From contig AP026073.1 of assembly GCA_024349765.1 (NCBI GenBank), forward strand, positions 4,030,001 to 4,094,000: a DNA stretch of 64,000 nucleotides, in the 5' to 3' direction. Both the position numbers and the translations under genes were made by a program. Positions 45,132 through 53,235 of this stretch are shown here, piece after piece. The notes under the pieces were generated by a model. It was given only the letters and a program-made list of their open reading frames with translations. It made no database searches and was not told where the DNA came from. This stretch comes from Streptomyces nigrescens (GTDB taxonomy: Bacteria; Actinomycetota; Actinomycetes; Streptomycetales; Streptomycetaceae). Position 1 is the stretch's first letter, and the number at the start of each line of letters is the position of its first letter.

Positions 45132-45789
45132 GTGGCGTCGCCGACTCTGCCGGTCTGCAGGCGGACGAGGTGATCTCAAGGCTTCTCCGCAGCACTTCCT
45201 GCGCTCCACCGCCACCGGCTGCGGGGCGGTGCGGTTCACCGCAGAAGAGCCGAGTGAACCGCACCGCCGCGGCGGCTTCCCTGCATGGGATGAACTCCAC
45301 CGGACTCGGAACGTGCCCTGTCGTGGGTCCTGGAGATCGGCAGCCTACGCGCGGTCGCCCCAGCGCCGACCGCGCGAAATAGGCCCCTCGCGAATCGCCG
45401 GCAGACCAGTGCGTCAAGGAAAGGTGGCTGACCTCCCGCGTAGTTAAAGACTCCGGAGCGGCGCAATACGAACGTCACAACCTCGGTGACCACTTGAAGC
45501 ACATGAGTAATACCTGTCACATGCGTTACGTGTGCACTGACTCAAAGATGGTGCCTGCATTAATTGACCTCGCTGGCACACGGATTGCAGACTGTGAGAG
45601 ACCGAGGTGATTTAGTGCACGACGACGGAGGCATATGGACGTTCGGCGTCCACACCTCGGCAGCTCCCTTTGTCTCCGCTTGGCCACTCGATCCGTGAGC
45701 CTTTCATTGGCGCCGCGAGTGAAGAGTGTATGCGCATTTCGGAGCAGAGGGATTGGTCGCTTCCGTTTTCTCGGAGATTGGAGAGCACC
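45132..45789. other. leader region upstream of the repeat ORF
   Basis: No confident gene in about 650 bases. AT content rises near 45530-45615, unlike most of the window, and a promoter-like pair lies at 45564-45593. Alternative in-frame starts for the repeat ORF occur at 45730 (ATG) and 45670 (TTG). Confidence 0.5.
45564..45593 (+). promoter_or_regulatory. candidate promoter of the repeat-ORF locus
   Basis: TTGACC (45564-45569) and CAGACT (45588-45593) are separated by 18 bases, close to the Streptomyces housekeeping consensus. They sit in an AT-richer patch about 200 bases before the repeat ORF. Assigned by inspection only. Confidence 0.4.
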
Positions 45790-45984
45790 ATGCGCAATGA
45801 GCGTACGGAATGGGCTCCGGCCGGTACGGCGTGGATGCCTGAGCGTACGGAATGGGCTCCGGCCGGTACGGCGTGGATGCCTGAGCGTACGGAATGGGCT
45901 CCGGCCGGTACGGCGTGGATGCCTGAGCGTACGGAATGGGCTCCGGCCGGTACGGCGTGGATGCCCGAGCGCACGCTCGCCTGA
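45790..45984 (+). CDS. repeat peptide, candidate multi-core precursor
   Basis: The ORF encodes MRN, then four copies of ERTEWAPAGTAWMP, then ERTLA: 64 residues, nearly all repeat. ATG 45790 has GGAGAG six bases upstream. An in-frame ATG at 45730 would add a 20-residue N-terminal extension (MRISEQRDWSLPFSRRLEST) that could act as a leader. The four 42-bp units are identical except for one synonymous change in the last. A sugar-nucleotide enzyme gene begins 78 bases after the stop, and a glycosyltransferase, a methyltransferase and a PLP enzyme follow. The setting suggests a multi-core modified peptide, but this is inference: five of six frames through the repeat are open, so the coding frame is not proved by openness. 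Confidence 0.55.
   Translation: MRNERTEWAPAGTAWMPERTEWAPAGTAWMPERTEWAPAGTAWMPERTEWAPAGTAWMPERTLA
45799..45966 (+). repeat. 42-bp tandem repeat, four copies
   Basis: Four consecutive 42-bp units begin GAGCGTACGGAATGGGC. They are identical apart from a final T to C in unit four (CCT to CCC), which is silent in the proposed frame. A fifth partial unit (GAGCGCACG) follows. Such identity points to recent expansion or gene conversion. Confidence 0.95.
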
Positions 45985-46062
45985 CCGTTGCACACTGCGC
46001 AGCCGTCGCCCAAGCGGCGGCTGCGCCCGGTAGAAAACCCACCCAACAGAAAGGGAACCGCT

Positions 46063-47064
46063 ATGTCGAAGAGGGTGCTGGTCACCGGAGGAGCGGGTTT
46101 CATCGGGCGCAACATGATCCGGGCCATGCTCGGCGACGGCTACACAATCACTTCCCTGGACAACTTCAAGATCGGCGGGTGGCAGCACGTACCTGAGGAC
46201 ATCCGTGATCACGTCGAATGGGTGCAAGGTGATACCCGGAACTTCGACCTGTTAATGCAGGTCACACGGCACAAAGAGGCAGTTATCCACTTAGCTGCAC
46301 CGTCCTCCTTCCTCATGTATGAGGAGGACCCGGTCGGCGGCGCCTCGGTGACAACCCACGGATTCATCAACCTTCTCGAAGCCATGCGCCGACAGGACAT
46401 CGGGAAGCTCGTGTACGCCAGCACGAGCGCCGTCTACGAAGGCAACGACGTTCCTTACCGCGAGGGAATGGAGCTGAACCCGCCGGACCTCAAGGCGCTC
46501 TCCAAGAAGTGGAACGAGGAGGTCGCCAAGCAGTATTCGGAGAGGTATGGCATCACGGCCATCGGGATGCGGCCTTTCAGCGTCTACGGCCATGACGAGT
46601 TCAGTAAGGGAGGATACGCCAACATCATTTCCCTCTTCGTGTGGGCGGTACTCAACGACGTCACACCCGTCGTCTGGGGCGACGGCAGCCAGACTCGCGA
46701 CTTCATCTATGTGGAAGACGCCGGGCGTGCTTTCCAGACCGCGTTGGAACGGGACCTGCCGACACAGGAATTCAACGTCGGAACCGGCATCGAGACCTCA
46801 TTCAATGAGGTTCTGAGCCTGATCGGGGAAGAGCTGGGAAAGGAGGTCAAGAAGGAGTTTGTTGAGATCCCGATCGCTATCTACGCGCAGCGGCTTCTGG
46901 CGAACGTGGAGCGTGCGGAAAAAGTTCTCGGTTTCCACCACGAGGTCGACGTGCGGGAAGGGATTCGTCGGGTGATCAAGGCCGCCCGCGGAGCACAGGC
47001 AACACAGCAATGGCCCGCCATCAGCAACGCACAGATGTACTTCGAGACGCTGCCCACCGGCTGA
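46063..47064 (+). CDS. NAD-dependent sugar epimerase-like SDR, atypical active site
   Basis: This 333-residue extended SDR resembles UDP-glucose 4-epimerases. It has TGGAGFIG at 8-15, GDTRN at 56-60, HLAAPSS near 76-82 and the Ser segment YASTSAVY at 118-125. The YxxxK position reads K144-ALS-K148, so the catalytic Tyr is replaced by Lys while the Lys and following SK-x(3)-E pattern remain. It may have altered chemistry or a binding role. AAAGGGAA precedes the ATG. Two TTA leucine codons (46252-46254 and 46291-46293) make translation likely to depend on bldA tRNA. Confidence 0.8.
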   Translation: MSKRVLVTGGAGFIGRNMIRAMLGDGYTITSLDNFKIGGWQHVPEDIRDHVEWVQGDTRNFDLLMQVTRHKEAVIHLAAPSSFLMYEEDPVGGASVTTHGFINLLEAMRRQDIGKLVYASTSAVYEGNDVPYREGMELNPPDLKALSKKWNEEVAKQYSERYGITAIGMRPFSVYGHDEFSKGGYANIISLFVWAVLNDVTPVVWGDGSQTRDFIYVEDAGRAFQTALERDLPTQEFNVGTGIETSFNEVLSLIGEELGKEVKKEFVEIPIAIYAQRLLANVERAEKVLGFHHEVDVREGIRRVIKAARGAQATQQWPAISNAQMYFETLPTG

Positions 47065-47139
47065 AGCCTCGGACGGGGCCCCGGTGGACGACGTCGGGGC
47101 CCCGTACTGCTTCCCTACGCCGCCAGAAGGAGCCGCACG

Positions 47140-48447
47140 GTGCCTAAGGTTCTCGCTCTCACCGATTCGTCCGAAGACATCAAGAACTTCTGCACGGAAG
47201 CGGACACATTATTCTTCCGGATCCGTCCATTGCCGGCCGCGGAGCACACATACGACCGCTTCCAGGAGATGTACCGGAAGCTCAAGGAATCCTGTGACCT
47301 CTCCTCGGTGGAGGTGGTCGTCGCTGAATACGTCGAAGCGGTGCCCCTCGTCTATTTCATGCGACGGGACGGTTATCACTGCCCGGCGCTGATGATCCCG
47401 CACAGTAACCCCTACCCCTTCAACCTCCTCTTCTACTTCTTGCTCCTCGCCGGGCACGCCCATCCAGCAGATCTCGTCATCTGCGGTTCACAGAATGCGG
47501 CACGAGCGTACGAACACTTCACGGGAATACCGGCCGCGAACATCTGCACGTTCGGGATCAAGGATGTCTACACCAGGCAGGACAAGACTGAGTGCCGAGA
47601 GCTACTGGGCCTGCCTCGGGACCGCGACATTCTGCTGTACACCGGCCGGTTTATGAACGACAAGGGCCTGTGTTCCCTGCTTTCCGGCTACCGCCGACTG
47701 CGAGAGGAGCGCCCGAGCGCCCTCCTCGTCATGTCGGTGACCCATATTGATCCCCCGTACTTCAACCGACTGGCGGCCCGGATGGAGGACGTGATCGTCT
47801 TCCACCGACTCGAGAAACGACAGACGGTCTCCCTCTACAACGCTGCCGACCTATTCGTCTCCGGCGCTACGAGCATCTTCGAAACCTATGGCAAATCCCC
47901 GTTGGAGGCGATGGCCTGCGGAGTGCCATCCGTAGTGCCCCGCTGGGACGGCTTTCCATACTTCATCAATGACACGAACGGCGCGCTCGTCGACGTCGAA
48001 TACCTCACACACAGCAACGACAACCCGTACGAGTTCGCCCGGATGTCCGAGAGTCACTTCGTAATGAAATGCCAGGAGGTGCTGAGCCACTCCGAAGCCT
48101 TTGCCCCACAGGTACCGGAGGGGGCCAGGTACGAGCGGACCATGGAAGTGTTGCCCGGTGTACTGGAACGCATGGCGGCGAAGCGCGCTGCCGGTCCCGT
48201 GCGCACCGGCTCCCAAGAGATCGACAAGAGTCGCTACCCCGAGTCCGTCGTCGCGGTCCTCGACCATTACGGACTGGTGAAGTGCGAGGACCTCCTGTCC
48301 AAGGCCGACCGCTTGGGGCTCATCGACCGGAGCACCCGGGGAGAGGAAACGCTCCTACGGAACCTGCACCACGACATGTTCATGGCGATGGAGTCCCATG
48401 TACCCGGACCGGCCTGGGGAGATGCGGATGACGGACGCACGGCGTGA
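47140..48447 (+). CDS. GT4-family glycosyltransferase
   Basis: This 435-residue GT-B enzyme has a C-terminal nucleotide-sugar site with YTGRFMNDKGL at 167-177 and the E-x7-E motif from Glu248 to Glu256 (ETYGKSPLEAMACG), typical of retaining GT4 enzymes. About 70 extra C-terminal residues follow the GT fold. It starts at GTG 47140 behind AGAAGGAG. A TTA codon occurs at codon 24 (47209-47211). Acceptor unknown; the repeat peptide and a small molecule are both possible. Its end overlaps the methyltransferase start by 20 bases. Confidence 0.85.
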   Translation: MPKVLALTDSSEDIKNFCTEADTLFFRIRPLPAAEHTYDRFQEMYRKLKESCDLSSVEVVVAEYVEAVPLVYFMRRDGYHCPALMIPHSNPYPFNLLFYFLLLAGHAHPADLVICGSQNAARAYEHFTGIPAANICTFGIKDVYTRQDKTECRELLGLPRDRDILLYTGRFMNDKGLCSLLSGYRRLREERPSALLVMSVTHIDPPYFNRLAARMEDVIVFHRLEKRQTVSLYNAADLFVSGATSIFETYGKSPLEAMACGVPSVVPRWDGFPYFINDTNGALVDVEYLTHSNDNPYEFARMSESHFVMKCQEVLSHSEAFAPQVPEGARYERTMEVLPGVLERMAAKRAAGPVRTGSQEIDKSRYPESVVAVLDHYGLVKCEDLLSKADRLGLIDRSTRGEETLLRNLHHDMFMAMESHVPGPAWGDADDGRTA

Positions 48448-49300
48448 GGCACAACGGATCTTCGACACGCTGGCCTCGGAGTACGACCGGTCAGGCGTCG
48501 ACTACTTCGGCCCGGTCGGCGAACGGCTCGTCGCCTTGGTGAAGATCGGCTCGGGCGAATCCGTTCTGGACATAGGTTGCGGAAGGGGAGCCGTCCTCTT
48601 CCATGCTGCCAGAGCGGTCGGAGAACACGGGCGGGTCGTGGGGGTCGACCTCTCCACGGCCATGGTTGAGGCAGTGCGGAAAGAAGCGCGGGCGAGCGAG
48701 ATGCCGCAGGTCGAGGCGATGGTGGGGGAAGGGCAGTCGCCACCCTTCCCCGAGCAGAGCTTCGATGTGGTGACCGGGGGGATGAGCGTACACATGCTCG
48801 CCGACATTCCCGCCGCCCTGCGGGCCTATCACCAGGTGCTGCGTCCGCGCGGACGGCTTGGCCTTTCCGCGCCCGCGACGGTCGAACGACCCGCGCCGGA
48901 GGTCTTCGGGCTGCGTTCCATCGCGCGGTTCTCCGCCGCCCACGACGCGGGAAGCGGAATCTACCCCTATACCGAGGCTTTCGGCGGTGCTCGGCGCCTG
49001 CGGGGCGACCTGCTGGCAGCTGGCTTCGAGGAGGTCGAGGTCCTGGAGGAACCGGCGTTCATCTGCACCGACTCCGCGGAGCGTTTCCTGCGCTGGACCT
49101 GGACCCACGGTATGCGCAAGCTCTGGGAACGGGTCTCACCGGATGAGCGACGCCGCGCAGAGCGTGCCATCACCACCGAAGCGCGAGCCCGCAGCGAGCG
49201 CACCGACCGCATCGTGCTGCGCACGCCGGTCATGTACGTCACCGCCGTCCGGCCGGCCCTCCACGCCACCGCCGGACCGTCAGACCGCGACCCCGCCTGA
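48428..49300 (+). CDS. class I SAM-dependent methyltransferase
   Basis: This 290-residue protein has motif I VLDIGCGRGA at 46-55, GRVVGVDLSTAMVEA as motif II, and a post-motif FDVVTGGMSVHML, as in UbiE-like methyltransferases acting on small molecules or peptides. ATG 48428 is used because GGGGAG precedes it by seven bases, while ATG 48422 is too close. It overlaps the glycosyltransferase gene, so the two are co-translated. The 114-base gap to the next gene carries no terminator by eye. Confidence 0.85.
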   Translation: MTDARREAQRIFDTLASEYDRSGVDYFGPVGERLVALVKIGSGESVLDIGCGRGAVLFHAARAVGEHGRVVGVDLSTAMVEAVRKEARASEMPQVEAMVGEGQSPPFPEQSFDVVTGGMSVHMLADIPAALRAYHQVLRPRGRLGLSAPATVERPAPEVFGLRSIARFSAAHDAGSGIYPYTEAFGGARRLRGDLLAAGFEEVEVLEEPAFICTDSAERFLRWTWTHGMRKLWERVSPDERRRAERAITTEARARSERTDRIVLRTPVMYVTAVRPALHATAGPSDRDPA

Positions 49301-49414
49301 CCGGTGGTGGCCTGGCCCCGCCTGAGCCGCCTGTGGGGACAGGCATCTCCCTCCGCGAGGTACCCCGGCAGCACCAGCACGTTCCGAGCCGACGTGATGT
49401 CACGGAAGGACGAG

Positions 49415-50692
49415 ATGAAGCACGTAAGCACTGATCCGCCACCCATCATCCCGGCACGGCCGGGTGAGAACCGCCTCTGGGAATGGGCCCGGGAACAATT
49501 CGATCTGGACCCTGGCTATGTGCACCTGGCGCTGTCGATGCTGGCCCCTCACCCCAGGACGGTACGTGAGGCCATTGCATACCATCGCACCGAATTGGAC
49601 CGAAACCCTGCCCTCCACTTCCATCAGCGGGACGAGCGCGTCCGGCGGGTGCTGGCAACGGCCGGTGCCTACCTCGGCGCGGATCCGGACTCGATCGCGC
49701 TCACCGAAAGCACCACCGCCGGCATGGCTGTGGTCTACACCGGCATGCGGCTCGGGCCCGAGGACGAGATCCTGAGTACCCGCCACGAGCACTACGCGGC
49801 TTCGGAGCTTCTACGCTTCAAGGCGAAGTCGAGCGGCGCCGGCCACCGGTGCATCAGCCTGTACGAGGACGGACCGACGGCTACGAGTGAGGAGATCGTC
49901 TCCTCCCTCGTCCGCGAAATACGGGACAACACCCGTCTCCTCGCCCTTACCTGGGTGCACTCGGGTACCGGGGTCAAACTGCCGCTTTCCCGCATAGGCG
50001 AGGCGGTGGCCGAGGTGAACCACGGCCGCCCTACCGACCGTCAGATCCTCATCTGCGTGGACGCCGTCCACGGCTTCGGGGTAGAGGACTTCACCGTCGA
50101 GGAACTTCGCTGCGACTTCTTCATGGCGGGCTGCCACAAATGGCTGTTCGGGCCACGCGGTACGGGTGTGGTGTGGGGGAGCGAGAGAGGATGGAACGCG
50201 GTCGAACCCATCATGACCTCGTTCGACGTCGAGGTGTTCTGGCCGTGGTACCTGGGCCGTACCCCCGACGCGGAAGCCCCCCGCGCCCGGCTGTGCACTC
50301 CCGGAGGATTCCCTGTTTTCGAACACCGTTGGGCTCTGGCGGAGGCCTTCGACTTCCAGCTCACCCTGGGCAAGAAGCCCGTAGCGATGCGCATCGCCGA
50401 TCTCAATGCCTACTGCCACCGGCGACTCATGGAGACAGCCGGTATCACCGTGCGTACCCCGGCGGACAGAGCGCTGCGGTCGGGCATGACCTGCTTCGAC
50501 GTCGAGGGCCGGGACCCCGGAGAGATCGCTGCCATGTTGGAGAAGCGGCGGATCATGGCAGGTCAAACTCCCTACCGAGACAGCGCAGTGCGCTTCGCTC
50601 CCGGCATCCTCAACTCGGTGGCCGACATTGACCGCGCCGTGGAAACGTTGGAACAGATCGTCCGTGCAGGGCCGCAGGAGCCCCCAGCATGA
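49415..50692 (+). CDS. class V aminotransferase-fold PLP enzyme
   Basis: This 425-residue protein has the fold of cysteine desulfurases and isopenicillin N epimerase (CefD). The PLP Lys is Lys242 in AGCHKWLFGPRGTG, and Asp216 (ICVDAVHGFG) pairs with the pyridine nitrogen. TESTTAGM near 98-104 binds phosphate. GGAAGGA lies four bases before ATG 49415. The family includes epimerases, lyases and desulfurases, so the reaction cannot be fixed. As last enzyme of the locus it may epimerise or cleave an amino acid of the product. Confidence 0.85.
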   Translation: MKHVSTDPPPIIPARPGENRLWEWAREQFDLDPGYVHLALSMLAPHPRTVREAIAYHRTELDRNPALHFHQRDERVRRVLATAGAYLGADPDSIALTESTTAGMAVVYTGMRLGPEDEILSTRHEHYAASELLRFKAKSSGAGHRCISLYEDGPTATSEEIVSSLVREIRDNTRLLALTWVHSGTGVKLPLSRIGEAVAEVNHGRPTDRQILICVDAVHGFGVEDFTVEELRCDFFMAGCHKWLFGPRGTGVVWGSERGWNAVEPIMTSFDVEVFWPWYLGRTPDAEAPRARLCTPGGFPVFEHRWALAEAFDFQLTLGKKPVAMRIADLNAYCHRRLMETAGITVRTPADRALRSGMTCFDVEGRDPGEIAAMLEKRRIMAGQTPYRDSAVRFAPGILNSVADIDRAVETLEQIVRAGPQEPPA

Positions 50693-51012
50693 ATACGGTG
50701 GGTCCGCTTGTCGCAGAGAGACCCCTTCCGGACTGCGCAGGCAGGGCATAGCGCCGGTGCGTTGGACTCCGCGCCGGATCCTGGCCGAGGAACAGCAATG
50801 GCGTGCCGCCCGAGGCCGAGCTGCGGACGGCAGGGCGCCCGCGCCGGAGGGGAGGATGTGCTGGAGCCGACCGCGCTCGCCCCGGTCAATCGGCAGCTGC
50901 GCAGGGCGTTCGAGGACGGCAAGAACGAGCCGGACGCCGCTGTTGCCGTTGCTAGCCAACGAGGGCTTGGGCGATTTGCCGGGTGGTCTGCGTAGTCGGC
51001 CGTCACTACTGG
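50693..51012. other. intergenic, no supported gene
   Basis: A 20-codon ORF (50689-50751) starts on the ATGA of the preceding stop, but nothing else supports it. The rest is flank of the ISL3 element; its end could not be delimited. Confidence 0.35.
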
Positions 51013-52614
51013 TTACGACAGCAGGACTCGTTTCCGGAGGAGTTGTAAGCCAGCCCGGCCGAACATTTGGCGCTTGAGCATCTTGATCCGGTTGACGTGC
51101 CCCTCGACCACGCCCGAGTTCCAGGGCAGCGTCAGACCGGCGATTACAGCGTCGCGGTCACGGTCGATGCCCGTTGCGAGGGTGTCAAGGCTCGGCAGGT
51201 CGTCCTGACGGACGGCGTCGGGCCATTCCAGGAGTCGTTCGCCCCGGCGCTCGGTGAGCATGTGTGCGAAGGGCCGGACGTGGCCTGTGAGGGCGTCGAG
51301 CTCGGCACAGTTGGGCAGGACGGCTTTGAGCCGGAGTTGTTCGATCTCGGTGAGGGATTCCGGGCGGCTGAGAATCCATCGGGTTACCACGCGAGGTGCC
51401 GGGGGCTGTGCGGTGATTGGCCGGGGTGACGTGCGCTTCTTCCGGATGTAGGCGCTGACAATGCCGTAGCTGCCCTTGTAGCCGAGCGGGACAATCTCCT
51501 CCCAGAGCTTCCAGACGCACGTGCAGCCCTCGCTCCAACGCTCGTCCAGGTAGGGCTTGTACTCGTCGAGGGCGGAGGTCCGGCTGTACTGCCACTGCCT
51601 GCGAAAGAGGTCCTCCGGTCTCGCGGCATCGGTGAGGCTTTTGACGGTGCGGTGGGTCATGCGGAGTTGCCGGCCGATGGAGCGGCGGCTGTGGCCAGCT
51701 TCGAGCATCGCGTGGACGGTGGCGTGCCTGGCCCGGATGCGGTTGGCGAACCGGTCGCCCCTCCAGGGCGATTCCGGGATCTCGTCAAAGGGTTCGGTTG
51801 TGTCGACCTCCTCCTTGACCGGTTCGGGGAGGAGGACGCGGAGGCACTGGCGGTGGCGGGCGACTTCACGCTCGGCGGCCTGGCCGAGGTTGTGCCACAG
51901 ATGCCACCGGTCAGCGACCTGGACCGCTTGGGGTGCACCGGCTGTGGCGCCTTCCGCGAAGAATGGGGCCCGGTCCCGGCAGACGACCTCGATGCCAGGC
52001 CGCTTCGCCAGCCACTGAGCCAGGCTGGACGCCTCCCGGTCCGGCAGCAGATCGATGGGACGGCGAGTCTCAACGTCGACCAGCACCGTGCCATAGACGC
52101 GGCCCTTGCCGTTTGCGTACTCATCGACGCCATCCGCCCGCGGGGACGGGGCGTCAGGTTCGGGCAAGGCCGCGAGCAGCCGCAGCACGGTGCTGCGGCT
52201 GACGGATACCCCGAAGACCTTGGCCGTCCGTGCCCCGGCCCGGCCTGCCAGCGCTAGGCCGACCGCGGCCAGTGCTGACCGCAGCCTTTCGGCCCATCGA
52301 CCGTGCCGTCGGGTCAGCCCCGGAATCTGCTCAGCGGATGTCCGTCGTCCGCACGAAGGGTCCGGACAGAAGAACCGGCGGATTCGCACGCACAGAAGCC
52401 CCTTTCGGCTGGCGCTGGGAACGTCGGCGGGAAACCGCTGGTAGGAGCTGTGTGGCCCACTCGATCGACTCCCACAGTCAGGGCAGTTCGCCCCGGTTGC
52501 CGTGCTGCAAACCTCAATGCGTATCGCCTCTTCGTCCATGCCCACCGACAGCACAGCGACATCCGCGATCGATGGGAACAACAGCTCCTCCAGCCGGAAC
52601 ACCGTCTTCTCCAC
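51013..52614 (-). CDS. ISL3-family transposase, apparently intact
   Basis: This 533-residue transposase has the N-terminal zinc-binding motif CPDC-x(n)-FFCPDPSCGRR and a conserved VDEYANGKGRVYGTVLVDVE segment with the first catalytic Asp. The family core HLWHNLGQAAEREVARHR and the C-terminal WNSGVVEGHVNRIKMLKRQ motif are present. Start is GTG 52614. No frameshift was seen, unlike almost every other transposase in the window, so it may be a recent and possibly active arrival. Terminal inverted repeats were not found by eye. Confidence 0.9.
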   Translation of the reverse strand: MEKTVFRLEELLFPSIADVAVLSVGMDEEAIRIEVCSTATGANCPDCGSRSSGPHSSYQRFPADVPSASRKGLLCVRIRRFFCPDPSCGRRTSAEQIPGLTRRHGRWAERLRSALAAVGLALAGRAGARTAKVFGVSVSRSTVLRLLAALPEPDAPSPRADGVDEYANGKGRVYGTVLVDVETRRPIDLLPDREASSLAQWLAKRPGIEVVCRDRAPFFAEGATAGAPQAVQVADRWHLWHNLGQAAEREVARHRQCLRVLLPEPVKEEVDTTEPFDEIPESPWRGDRFANRIRARHATVHAMLEAGHSRRSIGRQLRMTHRTVKSLTDAARPEDLFRRQWQYSRTSALDEYKPYLDERWSEGCTCVWKLWEEIVPLGYKGSYGIVSAYIRKKRTSPRPITAQPPAPRVVTRWILSRPESLTEIEQLRLKAVLPNCAELDALTGHVRPFAHMLTERRGERLLEWPDAVRQDDLPSLDTLATGIDRDRDAVIAGLTLPWNSGVVEGHVNRIKMLKRQMFGRAGLQLLRKRVLLS

Positions 52615-52837
52615 GACCCCGGACTGTCGACCACACCAAGATCATCACGGATCATTTTGAGGCAACCCCGAGCAGACCCTCCCGGCCGTCAACCGTCACA
52701 CTCCGTATGCGAAAGTTGAGCCACAACCACTATTGCTCGATAAAGCCATCGGTACGACGCGATTTCCGTCGTCGGGGTCCTTCCTTCATCGGCGTCCTGG
52801 CCGCAGAGGGTGAATGAGGAGCAGGGGAAGACGGGGG

Positions 52838-53060
52838 TTACGGATTGGGTTCCGGTGAGCTGTCGACTTCGCCGTGCGCGGTCCAGGTCTTGAGCACATG
52901 CTCGCGCCATCGGCCCTTTCGACGAGGCGGATGATTGCGTTCTCCCGGGTGCCATACAGCCCGACCCAACTGCCATAGGTGCGCAGGGCGGTGGCGTCGG
53001 CGGTCCACTCGCCGGTGACGGCAGGGGGTTCTCTGGGGTTGAGAGGTGCCGCGAACCAGG
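52838..53060 (-). pseudogene. small hypothetical protein remnant, frameshifted
   Basis: Minus-strand frames join to LNPREPPAVTGEWTADATAL, RTYGSWVGLYGTRENAIIRL, VERADG and then (after a shift near 52910) HVLKTWTAHGEVDSSPEPNP. These have coding character and resemble the tail of a small actinobacterial protein of unknown function. The start is missing. Confidence 0.45.
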
Positions 53061-53235
53061 TTGGTGCAGCTCAGCAGTGGTGTGGTTGAGCGCAATCAGT
53101 GCAAAGGTGTGGTGCCACCGCTGATTCGAGCGAACCGGCTCGCCCGTAACGGCCCCGGACTCCTGTCTCTGCTGAGAACCTGATACTCCTCGCCTGTGGG
53201 CGAAAGCAGGGTGGACACGAGACAGGGGCGGGCCG

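Noticed and set aside
45635-46033. Alternative plus-strand ORF through the 42-bp repeat with its own ATG and GGAGG
   Set aside because: The 132-residue product is Arg/Ser-rich outside the repeat and resembles shadow translation. The frame starting at 45790 has a comparable RBS, and its only variable repeat position is silent. Not fully excluded.
50689-50751. 20-codon ORF on the ATGA of the PLP enzyme stop
   Set aside because: Overlap alone is weak support and the peptide shows no leader, core or membrane features.
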